Below, piece by piece: positions 41,470 through 49,201 of a DNA stretch of 64,000 nt. A model generated the notes under the pieces. It ran no database searches. It saw nothing but the letters and a program-made list of their open reading frames with translations, and was not told the DNA's origin. Source of the stretch: Rhodococcus tibetensis (GTDB lineage: Bacteria; Actinomycetota; Actinomycetes; Mycobacteriales; Mycobacteriaceae); contig NZ_JANFQF010000005.1 in assembly GCF_024438035.1 (NCBI RefSeq), forward strand, positions 62,001-126,000, in the 5' to 3' direction. A program made the position numbers and the translations under genes. Each line of letters begins with the position of its first letter. The stretch's first letter is position 1.

Positions 41470-41615
41470 AGTCACCGCCTAATCGGCTTCTCGTGAGAGA
41501 GCCGTACCGGGAACCCAAGTTTCTACTGGGGTGAATCCTGCCGGGACGTACATCGGACCGGTGGGTAGGGCTGATCTTCCCAGCCCGAACCCGTCAGCTA
41601 ACTCGGTCGGCGGAC
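41470..41615 (+). ncRNA. c-di-AMP riboswitch (ydaO-yuaA type)
   Basis: Contains, in order and with proper spacing, the conserved elements of the ydaO class: ACCGCCTAATC, GGGAACCCA, GGGGTGAATCC, GGTAGGGC, and AGCCCGAACCCGTCAGCTAAC followed by TCGG..GGCGG. CCGCC (41475-41479) pairs with GGCGG (41609-41613) to close the core. It lies 28 bases before an NlpC/P60 hydrolase gene, the usual target in Actinobacteria. High c-di-AMP should turn the gene off; the expression platform is not evident (no clear terminator), so control may be at translation. Confidence 0.9.
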
Positions 41616-41642
41616 GAATGGAAGAAACGGAGTACCCCTTTC

Positions 41643-42182
41643 GTGGCGTCACAAGTTTCCAAGCGGAATGTGCGGCGGGCAATCGTCGCCAGCGCTCTTG
41701 CAGTAGGTGCGCTCACCGCTACCGCAGCCCCGGCCGCTGCGGACCCCATCACCATCCCGGGAATCGGAACTTTCGAGATCCCGGGCGTCGTCATCCCGCA
41801 GGTCCCCGGAGCGCCCGCGCTGCCCGCGCCGCCGGCGAGCTCCACCGGTGACAAGGCTGTTCAGGCCGCTCAGACCAAGCTCGGTGCCCCCTACGTGTAC
41901 GGCGCTGCCGGTCCCAACTCGTTCGACTGCTCCGGTCTGGTGCAGTGGGCGTTCAAGCAGGCCGGGCTCAACCTCCCGCGCACCAGCTACGACCAGGCCG
42001 CAGCCGGTTCTCCCGTTTCGGAGTCCGATCTGCGTCCCGGCGATGTCGTGTCCTTCTACGGTGGGTCGCACTCCGGCATCTATGCCGGCAACGGCAACGT
42101 GATCCACGCGTCGACCGCGGGCCAGCCGGTCAAGCTGGCTCCCATCGCGTCGATGCCTTTCGACGGCGCACGCCGCTACTGA
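41643..42182 (+). CDS. NlpC/P60 family secreted cell-wall endopeptidase (RipB-like)
   Basis: 179 aa. Sec signal peptide (basic start, hydrophobic core, cleavage near AAPAAADP), a short Pro/Ile-rich linker, then an NlpC/P60 domain with catalytic Cys96 (FDCSGLV), His143 (GSHSGIY) and His155 (VIHAS). Cleaves peptide stems of peptidoglycan (D-Glu-mDAP bond in characterised homologues). GTG start after ACGGAG. Under control of the c-di-AMP riboswitch; a strong terminator follows at 42264. Confidence 0.93.
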   Translation: MASQVSKRNVRRAIVASALAVGALTATAAPAAADPITIPGIGTFEIPGVVIPQVPGAPALPAPPASSTGDKAVQAAQTKLGAPYVYGAAGPNSFDCSGLVQWAFKQAGLNLPRTSYDQAAAGSPVSESDLRPGDVVSFYGGSHSGIYAGNGNVIHASTAGQPVKLAPIASMPFDGARRY

Positions 42183-42263
42183 TCCAGCCGCGTGGCACAC
42201 GCATCCCCCGCACTCGTTCGGGGATGGACGGGGTAGCTTCGCAGGATCGCGCACGACCACCGA

Positions 42264-42298
42264 GAGTGGGTTCGAATCGCCATTCGGACCCACTCTTT
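42264..42298 (+). terminator. Rho-independent terminator of the first NlpC/P60 gene
   Basis: Stem GAGTGGGTtCGAAT / ATTCGgACCCACTC (13-14 bp, one mismatch) with loop cgcc, followed by TTTGT. Confidence 0.8.
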
Positions 42299-42390
42299 GT
42301 GCATCTGCGTGCAGGTCGATCCGCGAACAACGGCTCCTGTGTCGTCTGCGCCACCGGACCGTGGCGGAGGTGGACACGAACGTATGCCAT

Positions 42391-42420
42391 TCCGTAACCT
42401 ATCCGAGACCTTGCGAACTC
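42391..42420 (+). promoter_or_regulatory. Conserved upstream block, copy 2 (NlpC/P60 promoter)
   Basis: TCCGTAACCT then GAGACCTTGCGAACTC; 23 of 30 positions identical to 41411-41440. About 140 bases before the second NlpC/P60 gene. Confidence 0.5.
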
Positions 42421-42558
42421 ATTGTCGTCCGAACCGGGCGACAACGCGGGTTGCCACCTCTTCAGCAATCCGTGGCCGTGCGCGACCGCGGACCCTCCGC
42501 GTCGCGGACCGCATCGCGTCTCGGGTGGTGGAGATCGATGAACGGAGAACCGCATTCC

Positions 42559-43611
42559 GTGGGCTCATACAAGATGAAGCGCTCGCTGCGCAGCGTGTTG
42601 ACTGTGGGCGTCCTGTCGTTGACAGTCACCTCGCTGCCCACCCTTCAGGCAGCTGCGGACCCAGCGGTGACCAACCCGACGGAGGCGCTCGCCAAACTCG
42701 GTGACCTTTCCCGCCAATCCGAGCAGACGTCGGAGGCACTCCACAACGCGCAGATCGACCTCGACGCCAAGTTGGCGGCACAACGCGACGCCGAGGTGAA
42801 GCTGGCCGGTGATCGGAGCGCCCTCGACGCCGCCAACGCGCGCATCGCGGTGTTCGAGCCGGTGGTGAACAAACTGGCGACCGCCAACTACCAGGGTGCC
42901 CGGACCAATCGGCTCTTCGCCGTGATGGTGAGCGATTCGCCGCAACAACTGCTGGACCAGATGTCGGCCCTCGATGTGATCTCCAACGAGACGCGCAATC
43001 AGGTCGCGCAATTCCAGGCGGCGACGTCGGATGCGGCGAAGGCCGCAGCAGCATCGAAGCAGTCCGCGGACACCGCCCGTTCCGCGACCGAGCAAGCCAA
43101 AGCTCTCAGCGACGATCTGCAACGTAAGCAGAGCGACCTGCAGGCACAGATCGGTGAGGTGATGAAGGCGTTCGGTGATCTCACGGGCGCCGAGCGCGAC
43201 CAGTTGGCAGGTACCCCGTTCCCGCCGGGCTTCGATCCGAATACGATCCTCGCGCACCTCACACCCGGTTCGGGGTCCAGCGCACTGCAGGCCGGAATGA
43301 CCCGAATCGGGGACCCGTACGTGTGGGGCGCTACCGGTCCGAACGAATTCGACTGTTCGGGGCTCGTGGTGTGGGCCTACAAGCAGGTCGGGAAGACGTT
43401 GCCGCGTTCGAGTCAGGCGCAGGCGAGCGCAGGTACCCCGGTGTCGCGCGATCAGCTCCAGCCCGGCGATGTGGTCCTCTTCTACGACGACGCCTCCCAC
43501 GTCGGTCTGTACGCGGGCAACGGCAACATCCTGCACGCGTCGACGTTCGGTGTTCCGGTGAAGATCGAGTCGATGGCCAAGTTCCCGTTCTACGGCGCAC
43601 GCCGCTACTGA
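42559..43611 (+). CDS. ripA: NlpC/P60 cell-wall endopeptidase with coiled-coil domain (RipA-like)
   Basis: 350 aa from GTG 42559. Signal peptide (MKRSLRSVLTVGVLSL to LQAAADPA), a long N-terminal helical region with coiled-coil character (residues about 45-215, rich in Ala, Gln, Lys, Glu), then an NlpC/P60 domain with Cys266 (FDCSGLV), His314 (ASHVGLY) and His326 (ILHAS). In homologues the helical part inhibits or positions the enzyme and interacts with FtsEX-type complexes. GTG has ACGGAGAA upstream; ATG 42538 is an alternative. Paralogue of the preceding gene; both are probably needed for daughter-cell separation. Confidence 0.9.
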   Translation: MGSYKMKRSLRSVLTVGVLSLTVTSLPTLQAAADPAVTNPTEALAKLGDLSRQSEQTSEALHNAQIDLDAKLAAQRDAEVKLAGDRSALDAANARIAVFEPVVNKLATANYQGARTNRLFAVMVSDSPQQLLDQMSALDVISNETRNQVAQFQAATSDAAKAAAASKQSADTARSATEQAKALSDDLQRKQSDLQAQIGEVMKAFGDLTGAERDQLAGTPFPPGFDPNTILAHLTPGSGSSALQAGMTRIGDPYVWGATGPNEFDCSGLVVWAYKQVGKTLPRSSQAQASAGTPVSRDQLQPGDVVLFYDDASHVGLYAGNGNILHASTFGVPVKIESMAKFPFYGARRY

Positions 43612-43660
43612 CGGCGACCGTCCCGCAGCGGTGCAGAGGCATGCTCATACACTCACCGGC

Positions 43661-45028
43661 GTGCCCGAATCAGAGCCGTCGACCGCCGGGGATCCGACAT
43701 CACGCCGCAGGGCGCGTCCGTGGGAACTCGCCGCTCTGGCGGGACTCGTTCTCGCCGTGCTCGTCGTACTGGGCCTGACCGCGTTCTCCTCGACCGGCAC
43801 GAGTGCCGACGGAGCTGTCGGCACCGCCGTCGTGGACGACCAGAGCCGCCTGGTCGGGGTGCAGGCGCTCCTGGATCGATGGGCGAGGGCGGTGCGCTCG
43901 AATGACGCGGGAGCGCTGTCGGAGGTAATGGATGCATCGGCGTCGCCCGGCTTCCTCGCCGCTGAGACCCGGCGCACCGCCAATCTCGAGGGTGTCGAAT
44001 TCTCCGATTGGGGATACGAGCTCGCCGACGGCCCCGCAACGGAGGTGCCGGCGAGCCTGGTCGACGCGCTCGGCGCCGACGAGGTGTGGTCGCCGGCTGT
44101 CCAACTCCGCTATGCGATCGCCGGCGCCGACGAGCTTCCCACTCGCAAACCCGTGGCCCTCGTCGTTGCCCGGCGCGGTGACCGCTGGACGCTGGTGAGC
44201 GACAACGCCACAGTGGACGGGGATCGGCACACCTGGCGCGGACCGTGGGATTTCGGTCCCGTGGTGTCGCGCCGCGTCGACACGGGCGACGGACGGACCT
44301 CGGTGGTGCTCGGGCACCCCGAGAATGCCGCGATGGTGGACCGGTTGGCCGAAGAACTCCCGTCGGCGGTTATCAACGTCACTCAGTTGTGGGGGCCGGA
44401 CTGGGCCGGCAGGGCGCTCGTGTGGGTGGCGGCATCGCAAGACGAGTTCACAGCGCTGGTCGGACCGGATCACGACGGACGTGACATCGCCGCTGTCGCT
44501 GTCTCGGATGCCGTCGACGCGGAGGCAACTGCGGTGAGCGGACAGCGGATCGTGTTCAGTCCGGCGTCGGCGGAGCGCCTCACAGAGGTGACACGCAGGG
44601 CGATCCTGCGGCACGAACTGACGCACGTGGCGGCGAGGGCCGACACGGTGGATCATTCGCCGATGTGGGTGCTCGAAGGGTACGCGGAGTACGCGGCATA
44701 CCGCGGTTCGAATGAGGAGGAACGTCAGATCGCGCCCGCACTCTCAGCTCTGGTGGACGCGGACGGCGCACCGCAGGAGTTCCCGCGTGACGAGGACTTC
44801 TCCGCCGCCGGTGAGCGCGGGTCCGTCGCCTACGAGACGGCCTGGTCCCTCAGTGCCTTCGTGGCCGAGAAATTCGGCGAATCGAGTCTGACGCAGCTGT
44901 ATCGCGCGTTGGCTGTCGGGGAGAGGGATCCGGTGCAGGTGGACGACCGGCTGTCCGAGGTGCTCGATGTCGACACCGATCGATTCCGGGCCGACTGGGC
45001 CGACTGGATGGACGCCCACCTGGGGTGA
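43661..45028 (+). CDS. Membrane-anchored zinc metalloprotease (HExxH), unassigned family
   Basis: 455 aa from GTG 43661 (GTG 43631 is possible). One N-terminal transmembrane helix (LAALAGLVLAVLVVLGLTAF), then a large extracytoplasmic domain. The zinc-binding HELTH motif (His318, Glu319, His322) lies in AILRHELTHVA, with VLEGYAEYAAY some 20 residues downstream as a plausible third-ligand helix (Glu), a gluzincin or peptidase-MA arrangement. Region around 60-170 resembles a transport-protein-like fold. Substrate unknown; its place after two cell-wall hydrolases suggests envelope protein processing. Confidence 0.8.
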   Translation: MPESEPSTAGDPTSRRRARPWELAALAGLVLAVLVVLGLTAFSSTGTSADGAVGTAVVDDQSRLVGVQALLDRWARAVRSNDAGALSEVMDASASPGFLAAETRRTANLEGVEFSDWGYELADGPATEVPASLVDALGADEVWSPAVQLRYAIAGADELPTRKPVALVVARRGDRWTLVSDNATVDGDRHTWRGPWDFGPVVSRRVDTGDGRTSVVLGHPENAAMVDRLAEELPSAVINVTQLWGPDWAGRALVWVAASQDEFTALVGPDHDGRDIAAVAVSDAVDAEATAVSGQRIVFSPASAERLTEVTRRAILRHELTHVAARADTVDHSPMWVLEGYAEYAAYRGSNEEERQIAPALSALVDADGAPQEFPRDEDFSAAGERGSVAYETAWSLSAFVAEKFGESSLTQLYRALAVGERDPVQVDDRLSEVLDVDTDRFRADWADWMDAHLG

Positions 45029-45071
45029 CCCTGCGTCGCCGAGGATGTGGTCAACCGCCTACGGTGATCAC

Positions 45072-46199
45072 ATGCGTCGAACCCTGTTGGTGACGAACGA
45101 TTTTCCGCCGCGTCCCGGTGGTATCCAGTCGTACCTGCACACCTTCGCCAAGCACTTTCCTGCCGAAGACCTGGTGGTGTACGCCCCGCGGTGGCGGGGC
45201 GACTCGCACGTCACCTTCGATGCACGACAGCCCTTTCCGGTGGTGCGTCATCCCACCACGCTGATGGTGCCGACCCCGTTCGTGGCCCGGCGCGCCGCGC
45301 GACTGATCGAAGAGTATGGGTGCGCGAATGTGTGGTTCGGCGCCGCTGCGCCTCTGGCACTGCTCGCTCCGACGCTTCGCCGTGCGGGCGCGCAACGCGT
45401 CGTGGCCAGCACACACGGACACGAAGTCGGCTGGTCGATGCTCCCCGCCGCGCGCCAGGCGTTGCGGCAGATCGGCGAGCAGACGGACGTCGTCACCTAC
45501 GTCAGCCGCTATACCCGCGGCCGGTTCGCATCCGCGTTCGGTGCGAGCGCCGCGCTCGAGCACGTGCCGCCAGGAGTCGACACGGACCGGTTCGCACCCG
45601 ACAGCGGCGCCCGCGCGGAACTGCGGGCCCGATACGGGCTGGGGGAGCGGCCGACCGTCCTGTGCCTCTCGCGCCTCGTGCCGCGCAAGGGGCAGGACGT
45701 TCTCATCCGGGCGCTCCCGACCATCCGCACACACATCGACGGTGCGGTGCTCGTGATCGTTGGCGGTGGGCCCTACGAGGACCGCCTGCGGTCTATCGCG
45801 CGCGCGACGGGCATGGCGGACCACGTGGTGTTCACGGGTACGGTGCCGTCGACGGAGTTGGCGGCGCACCACACGATCGCCGACGTGTTCGCCATGCCGT
45901 GCCGCACGCGCGGCGCAGGACTGGACGTGGAAGGCCTGGGAATCGTCTTCCTCGAGGCCTCCGCCAGCGGAGTCCCTGTCATTGCGGGACAGTCGGGAGG
46001 TGCGCCAGAAACGGTGCGCCAGAACGACACCGGAGTGGTCGTGGACGGCACGTCGGTGGACGACGTGGCACGATCGGTGATTTCCGTTCTCTCCGACCGT
46101 GATCGCGCCGCCGCCATGGGTGCGGCCGGACGCGAATGGGTCAAGGCGGAATGGAGATGGGACGTGCTCGCCGCCCAGCTGCGGGGCCTACTCGCGTAG
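45072..46199 (+). CDS. pimB: GDP-mannose-dependent phosphatidylinositol-mannoside mannosyltransferase PimB'
   Basis: 375 aa GT4 (GT-B fold) glycosyltransferase. Starts MRRTLLVTNDFPPRPGGIQSYLH; donor-binding region contains VLCLSRLVPRKGQDVLI and the EX7E motif region EGLGIVFLEASASGVPVIAG. Adds the second mannose to Ac1PIM1 at the cytoplasmic face. Matches Rv2188c and, as there, neighbours fadD15. ATG start; a frame open further upstream overlaps the metalloprotease end and is ignored. Confidence 0.92.
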   Translation: MRRTLLVTNDFPPRPGGIQSYLHTFAKHFPAEDLVVYAPRWRGDSHVTFDARQPFPVVRHPTTLMVPTPFVARRAARLIEEYGCANVWFGAAAPLALLAPTLRRAGAQRVVASTHGHEVGWSMLPAARQALRQIGEQTDVVTYVSRYTRGRFASAFGASAALEHVPPGVDTDRFAPDSGARAELRARYGLGERPTVLCLSRLVPRKGQDVLIRALPTIRTHIDGAVLVIVGGGPYEDRLRSIARATGMADHVVFTGTVPSTELAAHHTIADVFAMPCRTRGAGLDVEGLGIVFLEASASGVPVIAGQSGGAPETVRQNDTGVVVDGTSVDDVARSVISVLSDRDRAAAMGAAGREWVKAEWRWDVLAAQLRGLLA

Positions 46200-46202
46200 G
46201 GA

Positions 46203-46247
46203 CCCGGGAGTACTTGCTGCCGCCACCGGCCGACAAGTACTCCCGGG
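46203..46247. terminator. Bidirectional terminator pimB' / fadD15
   Basis: Perfect 14-bp inverted repeat CCCGGGAGTACTTG / CAAGTACTCCCGGG with a 17-base loop, between convergent ends at 46199 and 46252. Confidence 0.7.
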
Positions 46248-46251
46248 GTGG

Positions 46252-48063
46252 CTACTTCGCGTAGATGGCGGCGATGTCTTCGGAGAAGCTCTCGTGCACC
46301 ACATTTCGCTTGAGCTTCATCGTGGGCGTCAGTTCGCCGGTCTCCTCGGTGAAGTCGACGGGCAGAACACGGAACTTCTTGATCGCCTCCGCATGCGAGA
46401 CGAGCTTGTTGGCTTCGGCGACGGCCTCGTCGATCTCCGCTGTGAGATCGGCGTCGGTGAGCAGATCGCCGACCTTGGTGTCGGCGGGCTTGCCGTTGCG
46501 CTCGTTCCACGCGGGGAGCGCGTCGGCGTCGATGGTGATCAGTGCGCCGATGAAGGGCTTCTGGTCGCCGACGACGATGGCCTGGCTGATGAGCGGGTGC
46601 GCGCGAAGGTGATCCTCGAGCTGCGCGGGGGAGACGTTCTTGCCACCAGCTGTGACGATGATCTCTTTCTTGCGGCCGGTAATCGTGATGTAGCCGTCCG
46701 CATCGACCGATCCGAGGTCGCCGGTGTGGAACCAGCCGTTGTCGAGTGCGTCGGCCGTGGCCGCCTCGTTGCGCCAGTATCCGTGGAACACCACCGGTCC
46801 CGACAGCAGGATCTCACCGTCGTCGGCGATCCGGACCGAGTTGCCCGCCAGGGGCTTACCGACCGAACCGACCTTCTGTTCGCCGATGGTGTTCACCGCG
46901 AACGCCGCTGAGGTCTCGGTGAGCCCGTAGCCCTCGTAGATGGTAATTCCGATGCCACGGAAGAAGTGACCGAGGCGCGCGCCGAGGGGTGCGCCACCGG
47001 AGATCGCGAGCTGGCATCTTCCGCCGAGTGCGGCACGCAGCTTCGAGAACACCAACTTGTCGAACACGGCGTGCTTCGCCTTGAGGATCAGGCCGGCTCC
47101 CCCCTCGTCCTGCGCCTCGCTCCATGCGATGGCAGTCTCGGCGGCGGCGTCGAAGATCTTGCCCTTGCCCTCGCCGTGTGCCTTGGCGCGCGCACTGTTG
47201 TACACCTTTTCGAAGACGCGGGGCACCGACAGGATGAAGTCGGGACGGAACTCGCCGAACGTGGGGACGAGATTCGGGATGTCGCTCGTGTGCCCGAGCG
47301 CGGCGCCCGCGTCGAACGACGCGATGCTCACTGCGCGCGCTAGGACGTGCGCCATCGGCAGGAACATCAACGTGCTGACACCGGGGGACTTCAACAGGGT
47401 GCCGAGGCTCGAGTCGAGGATGCCCTTGGACTCGGCGATCAGGTTCGAGTGCGTCAGCTGGCAGCCCTTGGGGCGGCCGGTGGTACCGGAGGTGTAGATG
47501 AGAGTCGCGGGATCGCTCGATTTCAGTGCTGCGACCCGGGCCTCGATCTCGGAGTCGGGGACGTCGGTGCCGAGTGCGGTCAGTTCGTCGATGACGCCGC
47601 GACCACCGTCGGCCGCCTCGATCTGGTGCACTCCGCGCAGCGCCGCGGCTTCGGCGGCGACCGCTTTCACGGTCGCCGCGTGCGTTGCGTTCTCGACGAT
47701 CAACTGGATGGCTTCGGAGTCTTCGAGGATCCAGCGAACCTGCTCGGCGGAGGAGGTCTCGTAGATCGGGACGGTGACGCCGCCGGCGGACCAGACGGCG
47801 AAGTCGATGAGCGGCCACTCGTACCGGGTGGCGGACATCAGGGCGACCCGATCACCCTGCTGGACGCCCAGGGCGATGAGGCCCTTCGCAACTGCGGTGA
47901 CCTGTGCTGCGAAATCGGCGGCCGTGACATTCGACCAGGTTCCCGCGACCTTCCGCTTGTACACGACCAGCGCCGGCCGGGCCGCTGCGTGGGCGAACAC
48001 CGAGTCGACTGCGGACGCGTCCTCCGCGATGGTGAACGACTGTGGCGCGCTGAACTCGGGCAC
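46252..48063 (-). CDS. fadD15: Long-chain fatty acyl-CoA synthetase FadD15
   Basis: 603 aa ANL-superfamily enzyme that activates long-chain fatty acids with ATP and CoA. AMP-binding motif YTSGTTGRPKG near residue 198, EGYGLTETSA, WFHTGDLG, and the C-terminal GRKKEIIVTAGGKNVSP with the catalytic lysine nearby. Length equals mycobacterial FadD15 (about 600 aa). GTG 48063 has GGAGG five bases upstream. Product could feed phospholipid and PIM acylation next to pimB' and the PlsC protein. Confidence 0.94.
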   Translation of the reverse strand: MPEFSAPQSFTIAEDASAVDSVFAHAAARPALVVYKRKVAGTWSNVTAADFAAQVTAVAKGLIALGVQQGDRVALMSATRYEWPLIDFAVWSAGGVTVPIYETSSAEQVRWILEDSEAIQLIVENATHAATVKAVAAEAAALRGVHQIEAADGGRGVIDELTALGTDVPDSEIEARVAALKSSDPATLIYTSGTTGRPKGCQLTHSNLIAESKGILDSSLGTLLKSPGVSTLMFLPMAHVLARAVSIASFDAGAALGHTSDIPNLVPTFGEFRPDFILSVPRVFEKVYNSARAKAHGEGKGKIFDAAAETAIAWSEAQDEGGAGLILKAKHAVFDKLVFSKLRAALGGRCQLAISGGAPLGARLGHFFRGIGITIYEGYGLTETSAAFAVNTIGEQKVGSVGKPLAGNSVRIADDGEILLSGPVVFHGYWRNEAATADALDNGWFHTGDLGSVDADGYITITGRKKEIIVTAGGKNVSPAQLEDHLRAHPLISQAIVVGDQKPFIGALITIDADALPAWNERNGKPADTKVGDLLTDADLTAEIDEAVAEANKLVSHAEAIKKFRVLPVDFTEETGELTPTMKLKRNVVHESFSEDIAAIYAK

Positions 48064-48231
48064 GAAAACCTCCGACGCTGAAAATACTGACGAGTAAGTT
48101 GTCCGGCTCGACTTTAGACCTTCGCCTGTACAGCTCGTTCCCAGCCTGACGAACGCCCGGTGAGTGCCTGTTGCGTATACCGGCGGAACCACACGTCACC
48201 CGCGTCGCGGCAGTGTGTGAAGCTAGTCGGT

Positions 48232-48612
48232 GTGAGCAGCATTCAGGTCGCAGACCAGACATTCGTCGCGGCCCCACCCGAGCAGGTTGCCGCGGCGATC
48301 GCCCCGCCGGCCCGATGGCGCCGGTGGTGGCCCGACCTCACTCTCTCCGTCCGTGAGGACCGTGCCGACAAGGGCATCCGGTGGATCGTGGCCGGTTCTC
48401 TGACCGGAACGATGGAGGTGTGGCTCGAACCGGTGCTCGACGGTGTGATCGTCCACTACTTCCTGCACGCCGAACCGGCGCGGAGCGCAAAGTCCGCCTC
48501 ACCCGACCTGGCCGCGCTGAACCGGCGCCGCCGCGTCGAGGGGAAAGTGATGTCCTTCGAGGTGAAGAAGGAACTCGAAGCGGGTCGCGCACCCGGCGAA
48601 CCACCGTCCTGA
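48232..48612 (+). CDS. SRPBCC/polyketide-cyclase-like protein
   Basis: 126 aa. START/SRPBCC lipid- or ligand-binding fold suggested by VSSIQVADQTFVAAPPEQVAAAIAPPARWRRWW at the N-terminus and the WLEPVLDGVIVHYFLHAEP strand region; long C-terminal helix with RRRRVEGKVMSFEVKKELEAGR. No catalytic residue known. GTG 48232 is used. First of two adjacent SRPBCC genes, comparable to mycobacterial Rv2186c-Rv2185c. Confidence 0.82.
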   Translation: MSSIQVADQTFVAAPPEQVAAAIAPPARWRRWWPDLTLSVREDRADKGIRWIVAGSLTGTMEVWLEPVLDGVIVHYFLHAEPARSAKSASPDLAALNRRRRVEGKVMSFEVKKELEAGRAPGEPPS

Positions 48613-48763
48613 GCTCGTGCCCCACCCGCTGGGAGTCGTCGGCATTGTGTCCGAGCACAGAAATCGTGTGTGATAGTCGGGCACGACACAGTCACGGAAC
48701 CAGGAACAGTGTGGCCCGGCCATCGGCGAGCGGGTCCGCAACGCGAAAGGAAGCGTCCACTCC

Positions 48764-49201
48764 ATGCCCGAGAGGACCAAGAGGTCGATCAGTATCGAGG
48801 CGCCGGCCGCCCGGGTGATGGATGTGATCGCCGACTTCGATGCGTATCCGGCGTGGGTGACGGCAGCGAAGTCCGTGGAGGTGCTGGACCCGGGAGCGAA
48901 CGGCAGGGCCGATCGCGTGCGCTTCGTGCTCGACGCGGGGATGGTGAAGGACACCTATGTGCTCCGATACGACTGGGCGCAGGACGGCAAGGCCGTCACC
49001 TGGGAACTCGAATCCGGCGAGATTCAGAAGGCTCAGTTCGGTTCTTATGTGCTCGAGGAGGAATCGGGCGGCAGTACCACCGTCACCTACGAATTGACCG
49101 TGGACCTCACCATCCCGATGATCGGGCTGTTCAAACGCAAGGCCGAAAAAGCCATCACGGATACGGCGCTCAAGGAACTGAAGAAGCGGGTGGAAGGCTG
49201 A
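48764..49201 (+). CDS. SRPBCC family protein
   Basis: 145 aa, START-like fold: SISIEAPAARVMDVIADFDAYPAW, VRFVLDAGMVKDTYVLRYDW, and a C-terminal helix KRKAEKAITDTALKELKKRVEG. Typical of cyclase/dehydrase-type actinobacterial proteins (Rv2185c). ATG with GAAAGGAAG upstream. Stop TGA overlaps the probable CTG start of the ArsA-like gene. Confidence 0.88.
   Translation: MPERTKRSISIEAPAARVMDVIADFDAYPAWVTAAKSVEVLDPGANGRADRVRFVLDAGMVKDTYVLRYDWAQDGKAVTWELESGEIQKAQFGSYVLEEESGGSTTVTYELTVDLTIPMIGLFKRKAEKAITDTALKELKKRVEG

Larger units (their letters stand above)
42183..42558. other. Intergenic region between the two NlpC/P60 genes
   Basis: 376 bases. Contains a weak hairpin CATCCCC/GGGGATG at 42202-42226, the strong terminator at 42264-42298 and the promoter block at 42391-42420. 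The leader downstream of it (42421-42558) lacks the ydaO core motifs seen before the first gene. No gene seen. Confidence 0.55.

Noticed and set aside
42421..42558. A second c-di-AMP riboswitch before the RipA-like gene
   Set aside because: The leader lacks the GGTGAATC, GGTAGGGC and CCGTCAGCTAAC elements; only the promoter block and the ribosome-binding site region resemble the first leader.
49144..49152. Programmed -1 frameshift at GAAAAAG joining SRPBCC and ATPase
   Set aside because: The run does not form a good slippery heptamer, no stimulatory structure is evident and the mycobacterial proteins are separate. Kept only as a formal alternative.
48670..49197. N-terminal extension of the ArsA-like ATPase through the SRPBCC gene
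   Set aside because: The frame is open but reads low-complexity Arg/Gly/His protein while the other frame encodes a clear SRPBCC domain; it is a high-GC artefact.
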